In this document: piece after piece, positions 5,653-13,680 of the stretch
Layout of the letters: each line of letters opens with the position of its first letter
How positions within the stretch are numbered: the stretch's first letter is position 1
Assembly: GCA_964564735.1 (NCBI GenBank)
Contig: CAZMCH010000082.1
Span: 1 to 19,149 of the forward strand
Direction of reading: 5' to 3'
DNA from: CAZMCH01 sp964564735
GTDB taxonomy: Bacteria; Poribacteria; DTPJ01
DNA length: 19,149 nucleotides
Made by a program: the position numbers and the translations under genes
The notes under the pieces: generated by a model
Told to the model about the DNA's origin: nothing
The model's database searches: none
What the model saw: only the letters and a program-made list of their open reading frames with translations

Positions 5653-8121
5653 ATGAATGATCTTCAATCAACATTAGAAATTATACAAAAGCCTTTTAAG
5701 ATAGAGATTAAAACTGGCTGTCAAGATAGGGCTGTAATCGGAGGTCTTAATGGCTTTATCACAATTTGGGTCGAAAAAGCCAATAATTTTGCAGATTCAG
5801 CGATTCAAAAAAGTCTATTAAAGGAACTTGCCAAACTTTTTGGAGACTATGCGGAAATTCAGCCTGCCAATAGACAACTCAAGATTCGTGAAGCACAAAG
5901 AATTATAGAGCAATTATGCAATTTACAGGAAACTAATCTAACACAAGAAGAAGATGACGAACCACCTACCCAAAAAGAACCAGAAATAAAGATAGAAAGA
6001 ACAGAACCCCGCTATGACCCCAGTAGAGAAGAAATGCTTTATATGCCCATTCAGAACATATCAGGTATTGGGCAAAAGCGCGCTGAGTTACTCAGAGAAG
6101 AAGTCGGAATTATGAATGTTGGCGATCTTTTGGAATATTATCCAAGAGATTATCTTGATAGAAGCAAAATTAAGCAAATATATCAAGTTGGGCGTAGCAA
6201 CGATTATGAAACAATACAGGGTGTTGTTGTCAATCAGATGGACATTAATCCAAAGCGCGCAAATGCTCAAAAATTCTCTAAAACAGTCATTTATGATCAA
6301 ACAGGCGTTGCCTCACTTGTCGCTTTTGGAAAAAGGGTTCAATATATGGCAAGTGCGCTCAAACCCGATACAAAAGTAGTCGTCAGCGGAAAATTCAAGA
6401 GAGAATATGGAGAAATACAGTCAACGGAATATGCTTATGAGATACTCTCAGATGAGGATGCGGAGCTTATCCATACGGGCAGGATCGTGCCTGTATATCC
6501 TTTAACCGCCAAACTAAATCAAAGAAGCCTTCGCAGATGGCTTAAGATTGCTGTTGATCAATATGCGTCTTTTGTTTATGAGATACTTCCCTATGATATG
6601 CGTGAACGCCTCTCACTTATTGACAGAATATCAGCAGTTAAGAATATACATTTCCCGGAATCGCAAAAACATCTTGATTCTGCAAGACAAAGATTGGCTT
6701 TTGATGAACTTTTTTTACTTGAATTAGGCTTGGGATTGAAAAAGCAAAAATGGCAGATCGACGAAGAAGGAATAATATTTAGACGAAGGACTGACCTTGT
6801 TCAAAGATTCATTGAATCACTGCCTTTTAAGCTAACCAAAGCACAAAACAGAGTAATAGCGGAAATTGAATCAGACATGCAGAGCAATCGTTCAATGAAT
6901 AGGCTTTTGCAAGGTGATGTCGGTTCTGGAAAGACGGTTGTTGCAGCGATTGCGATGCTTTTGGCTGTTGATAATGACTATCAAAGCGCACTTATGGCGC
7001 CAACGGAAATTCTTGCAGAACAACACTATAACACACTTAATAAACTACTTCAACCAATGGGGCTTGAGGTCGTTTTACTGCGTAGTGATATGTCAAAACA
7101 TGAAAAAAATTACGCGCTTCAAATGCTACAATCTGGCGAAGCAAAAATAGCAGTCGGAACACATGCACTTATTCAAACAGGGGTTGAATTTGCAAACTTG
7201 GGATTAGTTATAACTGACGAACAACATAGGTTTGGAGTTATGCAAAGGGCAGAATTAAAAAAGAAGGGTCTTAATCCTGACGTCCTTGTTATGACAGCAA
7301 CGCCAATCCCTAGAACACTTGCACTTACCGTCTATGGTGATCTTGATGTATCTGTTATAGATGAACTTCCTCCAGGACGACAAAAAGTTGAGACAAGATG
7401 GGTTTCGGAGGGAAAACGAAGTGAAATTTACAGGTTTATAGAAGATCAAATCTCACAAGGCAGACAGGCTTATATCGTTTATCCACTTGTTGAAGAATCA
7501 GAAAAATTGGAAGACTTAAAAGCGGCAACTGAAATGGCAGAGCATTTTCAGAAAGACATATTTCTGCACCTTAAAATTGGGCTTATTCATGGGCGTATGA
7601 GAGCAGATGAAAAACAGGAAGTAATGAATAAGTTTAAGGCAAATGAATTAAATATACTCGTATCAACAACAGTCATCGAAGTTGGAATAGATGTTCCAAA
7701 TGCAACAATCATGCTGATCGAACACGCAGAACGCTTTGGACTTGCTCAGTTACATCAGCTAAGAGGGCGCGTTGGGCGAAGTGGGCATAAATCATTTTGC
7801 CTATTAATTGCTAATCCAACGACAGAAGACGCTGTCCAAAGAATGAAAGCAATGACAAAAACAAATGATGGCTTTGTTATAGCTGAAGAGGATTTAGCGA
7901 TACGTGGTCCCGGTGAGTTTTTCGGCACACGTCAAGCAGGTATGCCCGATCTAAAAGTTGCAAATATTGCAAGGGATGTTAAAATTCTTGAAATTGCACG
8001 AAAAGAGGCTTTTAGAATAGCACAAATCGATCCTACTCTCTCAAAACCTGATCATAAGGCATTAAAAAAAGTCTTACAAGAAAAATGGAAGGAAAATCTT
8101 GAGATGATGTCCATTGGATAA
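5653..8121 (+). CDS. recG: ATP-dependent DNA helicase RecG
   Basis: RecG drives reversal of stalled replication forks and branch migration. The 822 residues comprise an N-terminal helical extension (about 1-135), the wedge domain that opens with SGIGQKRAELL (about 137-147) and Y-x-P-R-D-Y, and an SF2 motor. Motor motifs are GDVGSGKT (421-428, Walker A), DEQHRFG (from 522), TATPIPRTL (motif III), STTVIEVGIDVP (motif V) and GRVGRSG (705-711, motif VI). Typical RecG proteins have about 690 residues; the extra N-terminus resembles the extended form known from Thermotoga. No good SD precedes the ATG. It probably shares a transcript with the fumarase subunit 14 bases upstream. Confidence 0.97.
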   Translation: MNDLQSTLEIIQKPFKIEIKTGCQDRAVIGGLNGFITIWVEKANNFADSAIQKSLLKELAKLFGDYAEIQPANRQLKIREAQRIIEQLCNLQETNLTQEEDDEPPTQKEPEIKIERTEPRYDPSREEMLYMPIQNISGIGQKRAELLREEVGIMNVGDLLEYYPRDYLDRSKIKQIYQVGRSNDYETIQGVVVNQMDINPKRANAQKFSKTVIYDQTGVASLVAFGKRVQYMASALKPDTKVVVSGKFKREYGEIQSTEYAYEILSDEDAELIHTGRIVPVYPLTAKLNQRSLRRWLKIAVDQYASFVYEILPYDMRERLSLIDRISAVKNIHFPESQKHLDSARQRLAFDELFLLELGLGLKKQKWQIDEEGIIFRRRTDLVQRFIESLPFKLTKAQNRVIAEIESDMQSNRSMNRLLQGDVGSGKTVVAAIAMLLAVDNDYQSALMAPTEILAEQHYNTLNKLLQPMGLEVVLLRSDMSKHEKNYALQMLQSGEAKIAVGTHALIQTGVEFANLGLVITDEQHRFGVMQRAELKKKGLNPDVLVMTATPIPRTLALTVYGDLDVSVIDELPPGRQKVETRWVSEGKRSEIYRFIEDQISQGRQAYIVYPLVEESEKLEDLKAATEMAEHFQKDIFLHLKIGLIHGRMRADEKQEVMNKFKANELNILVSTTVIEVGIDVPNATIMLIEHAERFGLAQLHQLRGRVGRSGHKSFCLLIANPTTEDAVQRMKAMTKTNDGFVIAEEDLAIRGPGEFFGTRQAGMPDLKVANIARDVKILEIARKEAFRIAQIDPTLSKPDHKALKKVLQEKWKENLEMMSIG

Positions 8122-8464
8122 TTATTGGTATGATCTTTTAAGTTAAAGTGAGTTCGATGTAATAAAAAAACATAACTTTGGAAGTGTAAAATCCATTCCA
8201 TCAGTTACCGATCTGTTTTTAATAAGCTTTATGATGAGTTTTGGCACCATATTAGTCAAATCCTACCCTAATGGGAAATTAAATAGCACTATTCAAAGGT
8301 TGACAATGCAAAGAATTTATATGATAATATTATCGTCTATAAATGAGTTTTGAGGAACTTAAATCTGTATCATTTAATCTTATAAGTGATGTCGTTCCTG
8401 TGAAATACCATGAATGACGGATGGCAGATCATTTAGCGATTAAAAAACTCGGGAGATAATGATA
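8122..8464. other. Intergenic gap (343 bp) with a promoter and a possible leader frame
   Basis: No full-length gene is visible between recG and the methyltransferase. The gap holds a weak inverted repeat (AAGTTA 8140-8145 with TAACTT 8173-8178), a strong promoter at 8300-8328, and a leader of about 130 bases with a short frame starting at 8343. A 40-codon frame starting at 8231 has no ribosome site and crosses the promoter, so I do not call it. Confidence 0.6.
8300..8328 (+). promoter_or_regulatory. Sigma-70-type promoter for the methyltransferase gene
   Basis: A perfect TTGACA (8300-8305) is followed by a 17-base spacer and GATAAT (8323-8328). This is the best consensus match in the window. 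Transcription would begin near 8335, giving a leader of about 130 bases. Confidence 0.6.
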
Positions 8465-9262
8465 ATGTTGATCATCGGAGAGAAAATAAACACAACGAAA
8501 AAATCAATTAATGCTGCAGTTGAAGCAAAAGATGCGGAAGCGATTATTAAAGAGGCAAAAGACCAATTAGATGCTGGTGCAGACGTCATAGACGTTAATA
8601 CTGGAACAAGAATAAAATCAGAAGTAGAAGATATGAAATGGCTTGTAAATACAATTCAGAGTGCTGTTGATTGCCGACTTTGTATTGATAGCCCTAATCC
8701 ACTAGCAATAAAAGCTGGACTTGAGCTATGCAAGCAAAAACCAATAGTTAATTCCATAACTGGTGAAAAAGATAGAATTGATGCTATTATGCCGATGGTA
8801 AAAGAATTTGGCACAAGCGTTGTTGCTTTGACTATGGATGAAGTAGGAATGCCAACAACAGGTAAAGATAGACACAGAATAGCTACTAAAATAGTGGAAA
8901 TGATCGCTGATTATAATATAGCGATGGATGACATATATTTTGATGCACTTATTCAGCCTGTTGGTTCAAATCCAGATCAAGGTATAGAAGTATTAAAGGG
9001 TATATGGTCTATAAGGAATTCTTTTCCTGAAGCTCATATTGTCTGTGGATTAAGCAATATATCTTATGGATTGCCTGAAAGAAAACTTCTAAATAGGACA
9101 TTTTTACCAATGGCTATGAGTGCAGGACTCGATTCAGCCATTATGGATCCAACAGATAAAAAAATAATGACGACAGTTTTAGCTTCTCGCGCTATTCTTG
9201 CTCAAGACGAGTATTGTCTTAACTACATATCATCGTGGAGAGAAGGAAAACTCGAGGCTTGA
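8465..9262 (+). CDS. Methyltetrahydrofolate:corrinoid methyltransferase (AcsE-like)
   Basis: The 265-residue TIM-barrel (pterin-binding/DHPS fold) matches the AcsE/MeTr family in length and layout. These enzymes move the methyl group of 5-methyl-THF to a corrinoid protein, as in the Wood-Ljungdahl pathway or related methyl transfers. Landmarks are IIGEKIN at the N-terminus, QLDAGADVIDVNTGT, CIDSPNP, NSITGEKDR and CGLSNISYGLP, the folate-binding strands of the family. I chose ATG 8465 because GGGAG (8451-8455) lies nine bases upstream; the ATG at 8459 is only three bases from it. No corrinoid protein or acetyl-CoA synthase gene is in view, so it may instead serve another methyl-transfer system. 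It has its own promoter (8300). Confidence 0.85.
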   Translation: MLIIGEKINTTKKSINAAVEAKDAEAIIKEAKDQLDAGADVIDVNTGTRIKSEVEDMKWLVNTIQSAVDCRLCIDSPNPLAIKAGLELCKQKPIVNSITGEKDRIDAIMPMVKEFGTSVVALTMDEVGMPTTGKDRHRIATKIVEMIADYNIAMDDIYFDALIQPVGSNPDQGIEVLKGIWSIRNSFPEAHIVCGLSNISYGLPERKLLNRTFLPMAMSAGLDSAIMDPTDKKIMTTVLASRAILAQDEYCLNYISSWREGKLEA

Positions 9263-9345
9263 GTTATATCTAATATCAACAAATATAGCGATCAAGTGTG
9301 CTAGGGTATTTTTTATATCCTATTTACTTGAAGAAAGGTAGATTG

Positions 9346-9891
9346 ATGGTTCCTAAGCAGTTGTTTCTGACAAAGGGCATGGGAAAACACAAAGAAAAAT
9401 TAACCAGCTTTGAAATGGCATTAAGGTCGGCTGGGATCGCACAATATAATCTGGTCAAAGTTTCCAGTATATTACCACCCGGGTGTAAAATTATATCAAA
9501 AGAAAGAGGATTAAAACATCTTTCTCCGGGAGAGATCGTTTTTTGTGTTATGAGTGAAAATAGCACAAATGAAGCACATAGATTGCTTGCAGCATCTATT
9601 GGGCTTGCAGTTCCAAAAGAAAAAACTGAATATGGTTATCTTTCTGAACATCATAGCTTCGGACAAAAGGAGTATGATACTGGTGAATATGCTGAATCCC
9701 TAGCTGCTGAGATGTTAGCAACGACTCTTGGGGTTGAATTTGATGACAATGCTAGTTGGGATGAACAAAAAGAATATTATCGCATCTCTGATAAAATAGT
9801 AAAGACTACCAATATAACTCAATCAGCGATGGGTGATAAAAATGGGTTATGGACAACTGTTATTGCAGCGGCTGTGTTCATTCCTGAATAG
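9346..9891 (+). CDS. pdaD: Pyruvoyl-dependent arginine decarboxylase
   Basis: This enzyme converts arginine to agmatine, the first step of polyamine synthesis by the agmatine route. The proenzyme cuts itself between two serines and the new N-terminal serine becomes a pyruvoyl cofactor. With the start used here the cleavage motif V-S-S-I-L-P-P places the scissile bond at S40/S41. TKGMGKHKEKLTSFEMAL near the N-terminus, PGEIVFCVMSEN and ASIGLAVP are strongly typical. The product is 181 residues, normal for the family. ATG 9346 is preferred over an upstream in-frame ATG (9298) because AGAAAGG lies seven bases before it and homology begins here. The terminal stem at 9896-9928 follows. Confidence 0.93.
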   Translation: MVPKQLFLTKGMGKHKEKLTSFEMALRSAGIAQYNLVKVSSILPPGCKIISKERGLKHLSPGEIVFCVMSENSTNEAHRLLAASIGLAVPKEKTEYGYLSEHHSFGQKEYDTGEYAESLAAEMLATTLGVEFDDNASWDEQKEYYRISDKIVKTTNITQSAMGDKNGLWTTVIAAAVFIPE

Positions 9892-9895
9892 TTTT

Positions 9896-9928
9896 ATAGG
9901 ACAATAGGAATCAAACCTATTGTCCTAT
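9896..9928. terminator. Perfect 13-bp hairpin after pdaD, lacking a U-tract
   Basis: Bases 9896-9908 pair perfectly with 9916-9928 around a 7-base loop (AATCAAA). On the plus strand the stem is followed by TAGAG and seven A, not by T, so it is not a standard intrinsic terminator. It begins five bases after the pdaD stop and ends 12 bases before the next ATG. It may protect the 3' end of the pdaD message, pause transcription, or affect translation of the next gene. Confidence 0.5.
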
Positions 9929-9940
9929 TAGAGAAAAAAA

Positions 9941-10630
9941 ATGACAGAACCAAGTCTTGAAATTACAGCAGAAGCTATCCAATACATAAAAAATGAAATC
10001 CTAGCAAAAATTCCGTCTAATATTGAGGATTTCACTCCCGAAAACACTGATTCTTTAATAAATAACATTTATGTTCTGAGATATTATTGTTTAAAAAATG
10101 GGTTTGACATCAAAGTTACTAACGGAATTGATCATTTACTCGAAACATCCCAGGGATTATGGGAACTCCTTGATTCAAATTTAAATACGTTCATGTATCT
10201 CAAGGAAATGTATAAAATACGAGGGCTTGACCTTTCCGCTAGTTTGATCGGGCAATATGAGGAAGTAACATCCGGAGAAGAATCATTTAGAGACTTAATA
10301 CTTAGCTCTATTGCTACTTATCTTGGCTGGAAATCCGACACAATCTGGGTGGATGTAGCAAAGATAGACCATTTTGCTCCTCCAAAAAATCATATAAGAA
10401 GAATTCGGAACGAGCTATGGCATATTATCAATGACTCTGAAAATGGCGACCCTGTCAGTATTGAAAAGGCTTCAGAAATAAGCGAAAAAATGAGTCTTCT
10501 TCTTCAACTCATGGTCAGTGATGAATTTCCAGCAGTTGGACGTGTTCTACTCATTTCTAATATATATACATTATTATTAAAGTTGGGGTTTGATAAAACA
10601 ATTATCACTATAGAGGCTAATGTTAAGTAA
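9941..10630 (+). CDS. Unknown predominantly helical protein
   Basis: The 229-residue product has no signal peptide, no clear membrane segment and no motif I recognise. Its composition (many Leu, Ile, Glu, Lys and short polar breaks) suggests a mostly alpha-helical soluble protein. A Gly-Trp-Lys and P-P-K-N-H-I-R-R-I-R-N-E-L-W-H segment near residues 145-161 is the most distinctive stretch. No convincing SD precedes the ATG (only GAG at 9931-9933). A hairpin ends 12 bases before it. The small membrane protein at 10660 follows after 29 bases and may be co-transcribed. Confidence 0.75.
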   Translation: MTEPSLEITAEAIQYIKNEILAKIPSNIEDFTPENTDSLINNIYVLRYYCLKNGFDIKVTNGIDHLLETSQGLWELLDSNLNTFMYLKEMYKIRGLDLSASLIGQYEEVTSGEESFRDLILSSIATYLGWKSDTIWVDVAKIDHFAPPKNHIRRIRNELWHIINDSENGDPVSIEKASEISEKMSLLLQLMVSDEFPAVGRVLLISNIYTLLLKLGFDKTIITIEANVK

Positions 10631-10659
10631 TTGATGATTTTTCTTAGGAGAAAACTCAA

Positions 10660-10911
10660 ATGAAAAAAGCAGGAGAAATAATAGAAACAATCGTAATATA
10701 TATAGCGCTTGCTTCGCTTATGCCTGTAATATATTGGTGGCATAGTGGAACTCTACATCGTCAACGTCCATATCTTATCTATTTATTCGTTATTCTTTGT
10801 ATAATGGGATATATCACTTATCGGCGCATCAAAAGGTTAAGATCAGCCTTTAAGTCTGCAAAAAAAAATAGTCGGAATTCTGGTTCTCCATTTCCACCTT
10901 TTATGAAATAA
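10660..10911 (+). CDS. Small membrane protein with two predicted TM segments
   Basis: The 83-residue product has two hydrophobic segments (about residues 9-26 and 38-53) joined by a short polar loop with His and Arg, then a strongly basic tail (YRRIKRLRSAFKSAKKNSR) ending in a Pro/Phe-rich tip. The basic tail after the second segment predicts both termini in the cytoplasm. No family is recognised. AGGAG at 10646-10650 lies nine bases before the ATG. Confidence 0.7.
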   Translation: MKKAGEIIETIVIYIALASLMPVIYWWHSGTLHRQRPYLIYLFVILCIMGYITYRRIKRLRSAFKSAKKNSRNSGSPFPPFMK

Positions 10912-10981
10912 TATTCTGGTAAGTGCTTGCCTATTATATTTTCCCTCCAAAAGCAATAATGGCAAATTATCTGATCATTAT

Positions 10982-11004
10982 CGTTATTAATAATGGCGTT
11001 TTTT
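10982..11004 (+). terminator. Intrinsic terminator before the PfkB gene
   Basis: CGTTATT (10982-10988) pairs with AATGGCG (10992-10998), including two G-U pairs, around a 3-base loop, and is followed directly by six T (10999-11004). The stem is weak in G-C but the U-tract is good. Confidence 0.45.
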
Positions 11005-11019
11005 CGTTAATATGCCATA

Positions 11020-11025
11020 TATAAT
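11020..11025 (+). promoter_or_regulatory. Putative -10 element for the PfkB-to-RlmI gene run
   Basis: A consensus TATAAT lies 33 bases upstream of the ATG at 11059, with a start point near 11032. No good -35 is visible at the right distance; the U-tract of the preceding terminator occupies that position. Confidence 0.35.
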
Positions 11026-11058
11026 CACAAAAAGACAATAGAAAGGGCTTTTTTATTT

Positions 11059-11961
11059 ATGAGTATAGTAGTTGTTGGGTCTGTTGCATTGGATTCAGTA
11101 GAAACCCCTTCTGGCAAAGTAGAAAATGCTCTTGGCGGTTCTGCGACCTATTTTTCTGTTTCTGCGAGTTTTTTTACTAATGATATAAGGCTTGTTGCGG
11201 TTGTTGGAAAAGATTTTCCAAAAGAAAACATAGATTTTCTTAAAAGCAGAGGAATTGACCTTGAAGGGCTTGAGATAGCAGAAGGAAAGACTTTTCACTG
11301 GAGTGGACGTTATGGTATGAGTTTGAGTGGAGCAGAAACTCTATCAACCGAACTAAATGTTTTTGAGAAATTCTCACCAAAAATACCTGAAAAATATAAA
11401 ACTACGAAATATCTATTTCTTGCTAATATCAACCCAGAATTACAAATGGATGTTCTTAAACAGATAAAAAATGCAAAGTTGGTTGTTTGTGATACAATGA
11501 ATCTCTGGATCTCTCAAAGGCGTGAACAATTATTAGAAACGATAAAGCATGTTGATATCCTTATTATTAATGACGAAGAAGCCAGACAACTAACTGGTGA
11601 AAAAAAAGTTGATATGTCTGCAAGAAAAATTCTGGATTATGGACCAAAAAGAGTGATTATCAAAAAAGGTGAGCATGGCGTAATGACGCTTTCAGATTCT
11701 ACATATTTCTCTGCACCTGCCTATCCGCTTAAATCAGTATTCGATCCGACTGGCGCGGGTGATACGTTTGCAGGTGGATTTATGGGTTATCTTGCTTCCA
11801 CTGACGAAGTTTCTGAAACTAATATTCGTAAAGCTATGATATATGGAACTGTTATGGCTTCTTTTAATGTTGAGGATTTCAGCTTAAACCGTCAGCGAAG
11901 ACTCACCAAAGACGAAATAGAATCAAGATTTGCCGAAATGCGATCAATAACTGAATTTTAA
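11059..11961 (+). CDS. PfkB-family carbohydrate/nucleoside kinase
   Basis: The 300-residue protein is a ribokinase-fold (PfkB) kinase that phosphorylates a sugar, nucleoside or similar alcohol with ATP. The N-terminal GG signature is at 26-27 (A-L-G-G-S-A-T). The strand N-D-E-E-A-R-Q-L-T-G (171-180) and the catalytic anion-hole motif DPTGAGDTFAGGF (229-241, base Asp235) are intact. Substrate cannot be read from these motifs. AAAGGG about 12 bases upstream is the likely ribosome site. It heads a compact run with the PHP gene 15 bases downstream, so a phosphorylated product that the PHP enzyme acts on is possible but unproven. Confidence 0.9.
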   Translation: MSIVVVGSVALDSVETPSGKVENALGGSATYFSVSASFFTNDIRLVAVVGKDFPKENIDFLKSRGIDLEGLEIAEGKTFHWSGRYGMSLSGAETLSTELNVFEKFSPKIPEKYKTTKYLFLANINPELQMDVLKQIKNAKLVVCDTMNLWISQRREQLLETIKHVDILIINDEEARQLTGEKKVDMSARKILDYGPKRVIIKKGEHGVMTLSDSTYFSAPAYPLKSVFDPTGAGDTFAGGFMGYLASTDEVSETNIRKAMIYGTVMASFNVEDFSLNRQRRLTKDEIESRFAEMRSITEF

Positions 11962-11976
11962 GGAATAGTATACAAA

Positions 11977-13023
11977 TTGTCTTTAGATAAAAAATGCTAT
12001 GAGTATGTCGGAGTTATCCATGTTCACTCTAAATACTCAGATGGAAGCGGGTCTATAAAAAAAATAATAAAAGAAGCCGAAAAAGCCAATTTAGATTATA
12101 TCATAATTAATGATCACAATAATATTAAGGCTAAAAATAAAGAAGGATGGTATAAGAAAATTCTCTTATTGGCAGGCGAAGAGATTGGAGATAAAGGTAA
12201 AAGCCATTATCTTGCACTTGACATAGAAAAAGAGATAAATCCATATGAATATCATCATAATACAGAGGAATATATTGATTCAGTCAAACATCAAAAAGGA
12301 TTAGGATTTATTGCTCATCCTTTTGGTCTTGAAAAAGAACAATTTCATTTTAGAGTTTCGTCATGGAATAAATGGGAAAATCTCGATTATACAGGAATGG
12401 AAATATGGTCTTACATGCACGACTGGTCATATAACGTTAATCTATTCAATATTTTTTATTATTACCTCATGCCTGATAAAGCAATAGATGGACCGCCACA
12501 GGACGTATTACAAAAATGGGATCAGCTATGCCAAAAAAGGCGAATTGTTGGTATTGGTAGCACAGACGTTCATGCAAAATACATATTCCCATTTTTTATG
12601 TTTCAATTCCTATCTTATAGACGGGTCTTTAAGGGCATAAGAACTCATATTATTTTACCAGAACCACTTGAAAAAAAACTTGCCAGCGATAAAATATCTA
12701 TTTACAAGGCTTTTGAGAATGGGCATTGTTTTTTTGCTTATGATTATATTGCAGATTCAAAAGGTTTTCAGTTTGAAGCGATTGTTGATGATTCCAAAAA
12801 TATTATAATGGGAGATGAGAGCAAATTAAGAAAAAAGGCAAGCCTTATTGCTAAATCGCCTATCCCGTCAACTATTCGCTTGATCAAGGATGGACAATTA
12901 ATAAAAGAAACGGACAATTCCTTGCAATTATATTGGGAAACAGAAGAACAAGGCGTTTATCGCATTGAGTCTCAATATAATGGCAGGTCTTGGGTTTATA
13001 CAAATCCAATATATTTGAGATAA
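11977..13023 (+). CDS. PHP-domain metal-dependent phosphoesterase
   Basis: The 348-residue protein carries the PHP metal site: H15-x-H17 and D22 (HVHSKYSDG), D46-H47 (INDHNN), E68/E69 (GEEIG), H77, H114 (IAHPFG), and D197-x-H199 (GSTDVHAK). These bind two or three metals and usually hydrolyse a phosphoester. After the PHP part (1-215) a C-terminal portion of about 130 residues reads as beta-rich and may be a substrate or wall-associated domain, as in other PHP-plus-C-terminal proteins. There is no signal peptide. The start is TTG at 11977 with AAGGA about 11 bases upstream; no better in-frame start is near. The next gene starts six bases after its stop. Confidence 0.85.
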   Translation: MSLDKKCYEYVGVIHVHSKYSDGSGSIKKIIKEAEKANLDYIIINDHNNIKAKNKEGWYKKILLLAGEEIGDKGKSHYLALDIEKEINPYEYHHNTEEYIDSVKHQKGLGFIAHPFGLEKEQFHFRVSSWNKWENLDYTGMEIWSYMHDWSYNVNLFNIFYYYLMPDKAIDGPPQDVLQKWDQLCQKRRIVGIGSTDVHAKYIFPFFMFQFLSYRRVFKGIRTHIILPEPLEKKLASDKISIYKAFENGHCFFAYDYIADSKGFQFEAIVDDSKNIIMGDESKLRKKASLIAKSPIPSTIRLIKDGQLIKETDNSLQLYWETEEQGVYRIESQYNGRSWVYTNPIYLR

Positions 13024-13029
13024 GAAAAA

Positions 13030-13680
13030 ATGTTATTAGCAGACATGGGAACACAATATACAAAAATATTTGATAGCCTAACAGGTGAATATGAAATAAT
13101 TCGAAGCACAAATTGGGAAGCAGGAAAGATAGCTGATGTCGCATGTGGTCATAATTGCAAACACAAGACAAAAGTTGAGATAAATGAACTTGTCGCATTG
13201 GCAAAGGGCGCACAAAGGCTTATTAATAAGCCTTCATTTGTTCTTGTTGATGTCGGAAGTAGAGATATAAAATCCGTAACCTTCAAAGATGGCGAATATA
13301 TTGGATGCGATTGGAACTATATGTGTGGGGCGATGGCGGGTTTTACTATTGAGCTTTTAGGCAATTATTTCAATATAAATTATGATAATATCGATGTTTC
13401 AAATGAACGCTTGCCAATTATGTGTGGAGTATTGGGAATGGGAGAACTTTTCGATAGAATATCTGATGGTATCTCTCCTGAAATGGCTATAGCTATGTTC
13501 ATAAAGGGACTTGCCAAAAATATCCATGATTTTGCAAAAAAGGCAGATATGCTATATCTTTCTGGTGGAGTTTGTGAAAATAAGCTATTTATACGATCAT
13601 TTCCTTGTGAAGTTGTGCCTTTGGGTAGATTCGTTCAGGTAGAAGGGCTAAAAGATTATGCTAATTCCATTAAAGAGTGA
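13030..13680 (+). CDS. Short ASKHA protein related to 2-hydroxyacyl-CoA dehydratase activase (BcrA/BadF/HgdC)
   Basis: The 216 residues follow the ASKHA plan of dehydratase activators: phosphate 1 loop DMGTQYTK (5-12), phosphate 2 loop LVDVGSRD (72-79), and adenosine motif LSGGVCENK (177-185). Activators such as HgdC (about 260 residues) hold one 4Fe-4S cluster between two subunits with two cysteines each, and use ATP to energise an electron. C99 and C132 lie where those cysteines fall. However the usual GGQD and CAAGTGRF motifs are changed (GSRD, CGAMAG), and the protein is shorter. No dehydratase genes are nearby, so its target is unknown. Start spacing from the PHP gene is six bases; it overlaps the rhomboid gene by 23. 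Confidence 0.7.
   Translation: MLLADMGTQYTKIFDSLTGEYEIIRSTNWEAGKIADVACGHNCKHKTKVEINELVALAKGAQRLINKPSFVLVDVGSRDIKSVTFKDGEYIGCDWNYMCGAMAGFTIELLGNYFNINYDNIDVSNERLPIMCGVLGMGELFDRISDGISPEMAIAMFIKGLAKNIHDFAKKADMLYLSGGVCENKLFIRSFPCEVVPLGRFVQVEGLKDYANSIKE

Noticed and set aside
8231..8353. 40-codon plus-strand frame upstream of the methyltransferase
   Set aside because: No Shine-Dalgarno sequence, and it crosses the best promoter in the window (8300-8328).
8415..8440. Selenocysteine codon (UGA) with SECIS hairpin
   Set aside because: Only a 4-bp ATGA/TCAT pairing is visible after the UGA, which is not enough for a bacterial SECIS element.
9298..9345. Upstream start for pyruvoyl-dependent arginine decarboxylase
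   Set aside because: The ATG at 9298 has no ribosome site and adds 16 hydrophobic residues not expected in the family; the ATG at 9346 is well supported.
12884..13213. 109-codon minus-strand frame across the PHP/activase junction
   Set aside because: It overlaps two well-supported plus-strand genes, has no ribosome site and looks like a reverse-strand shadow.
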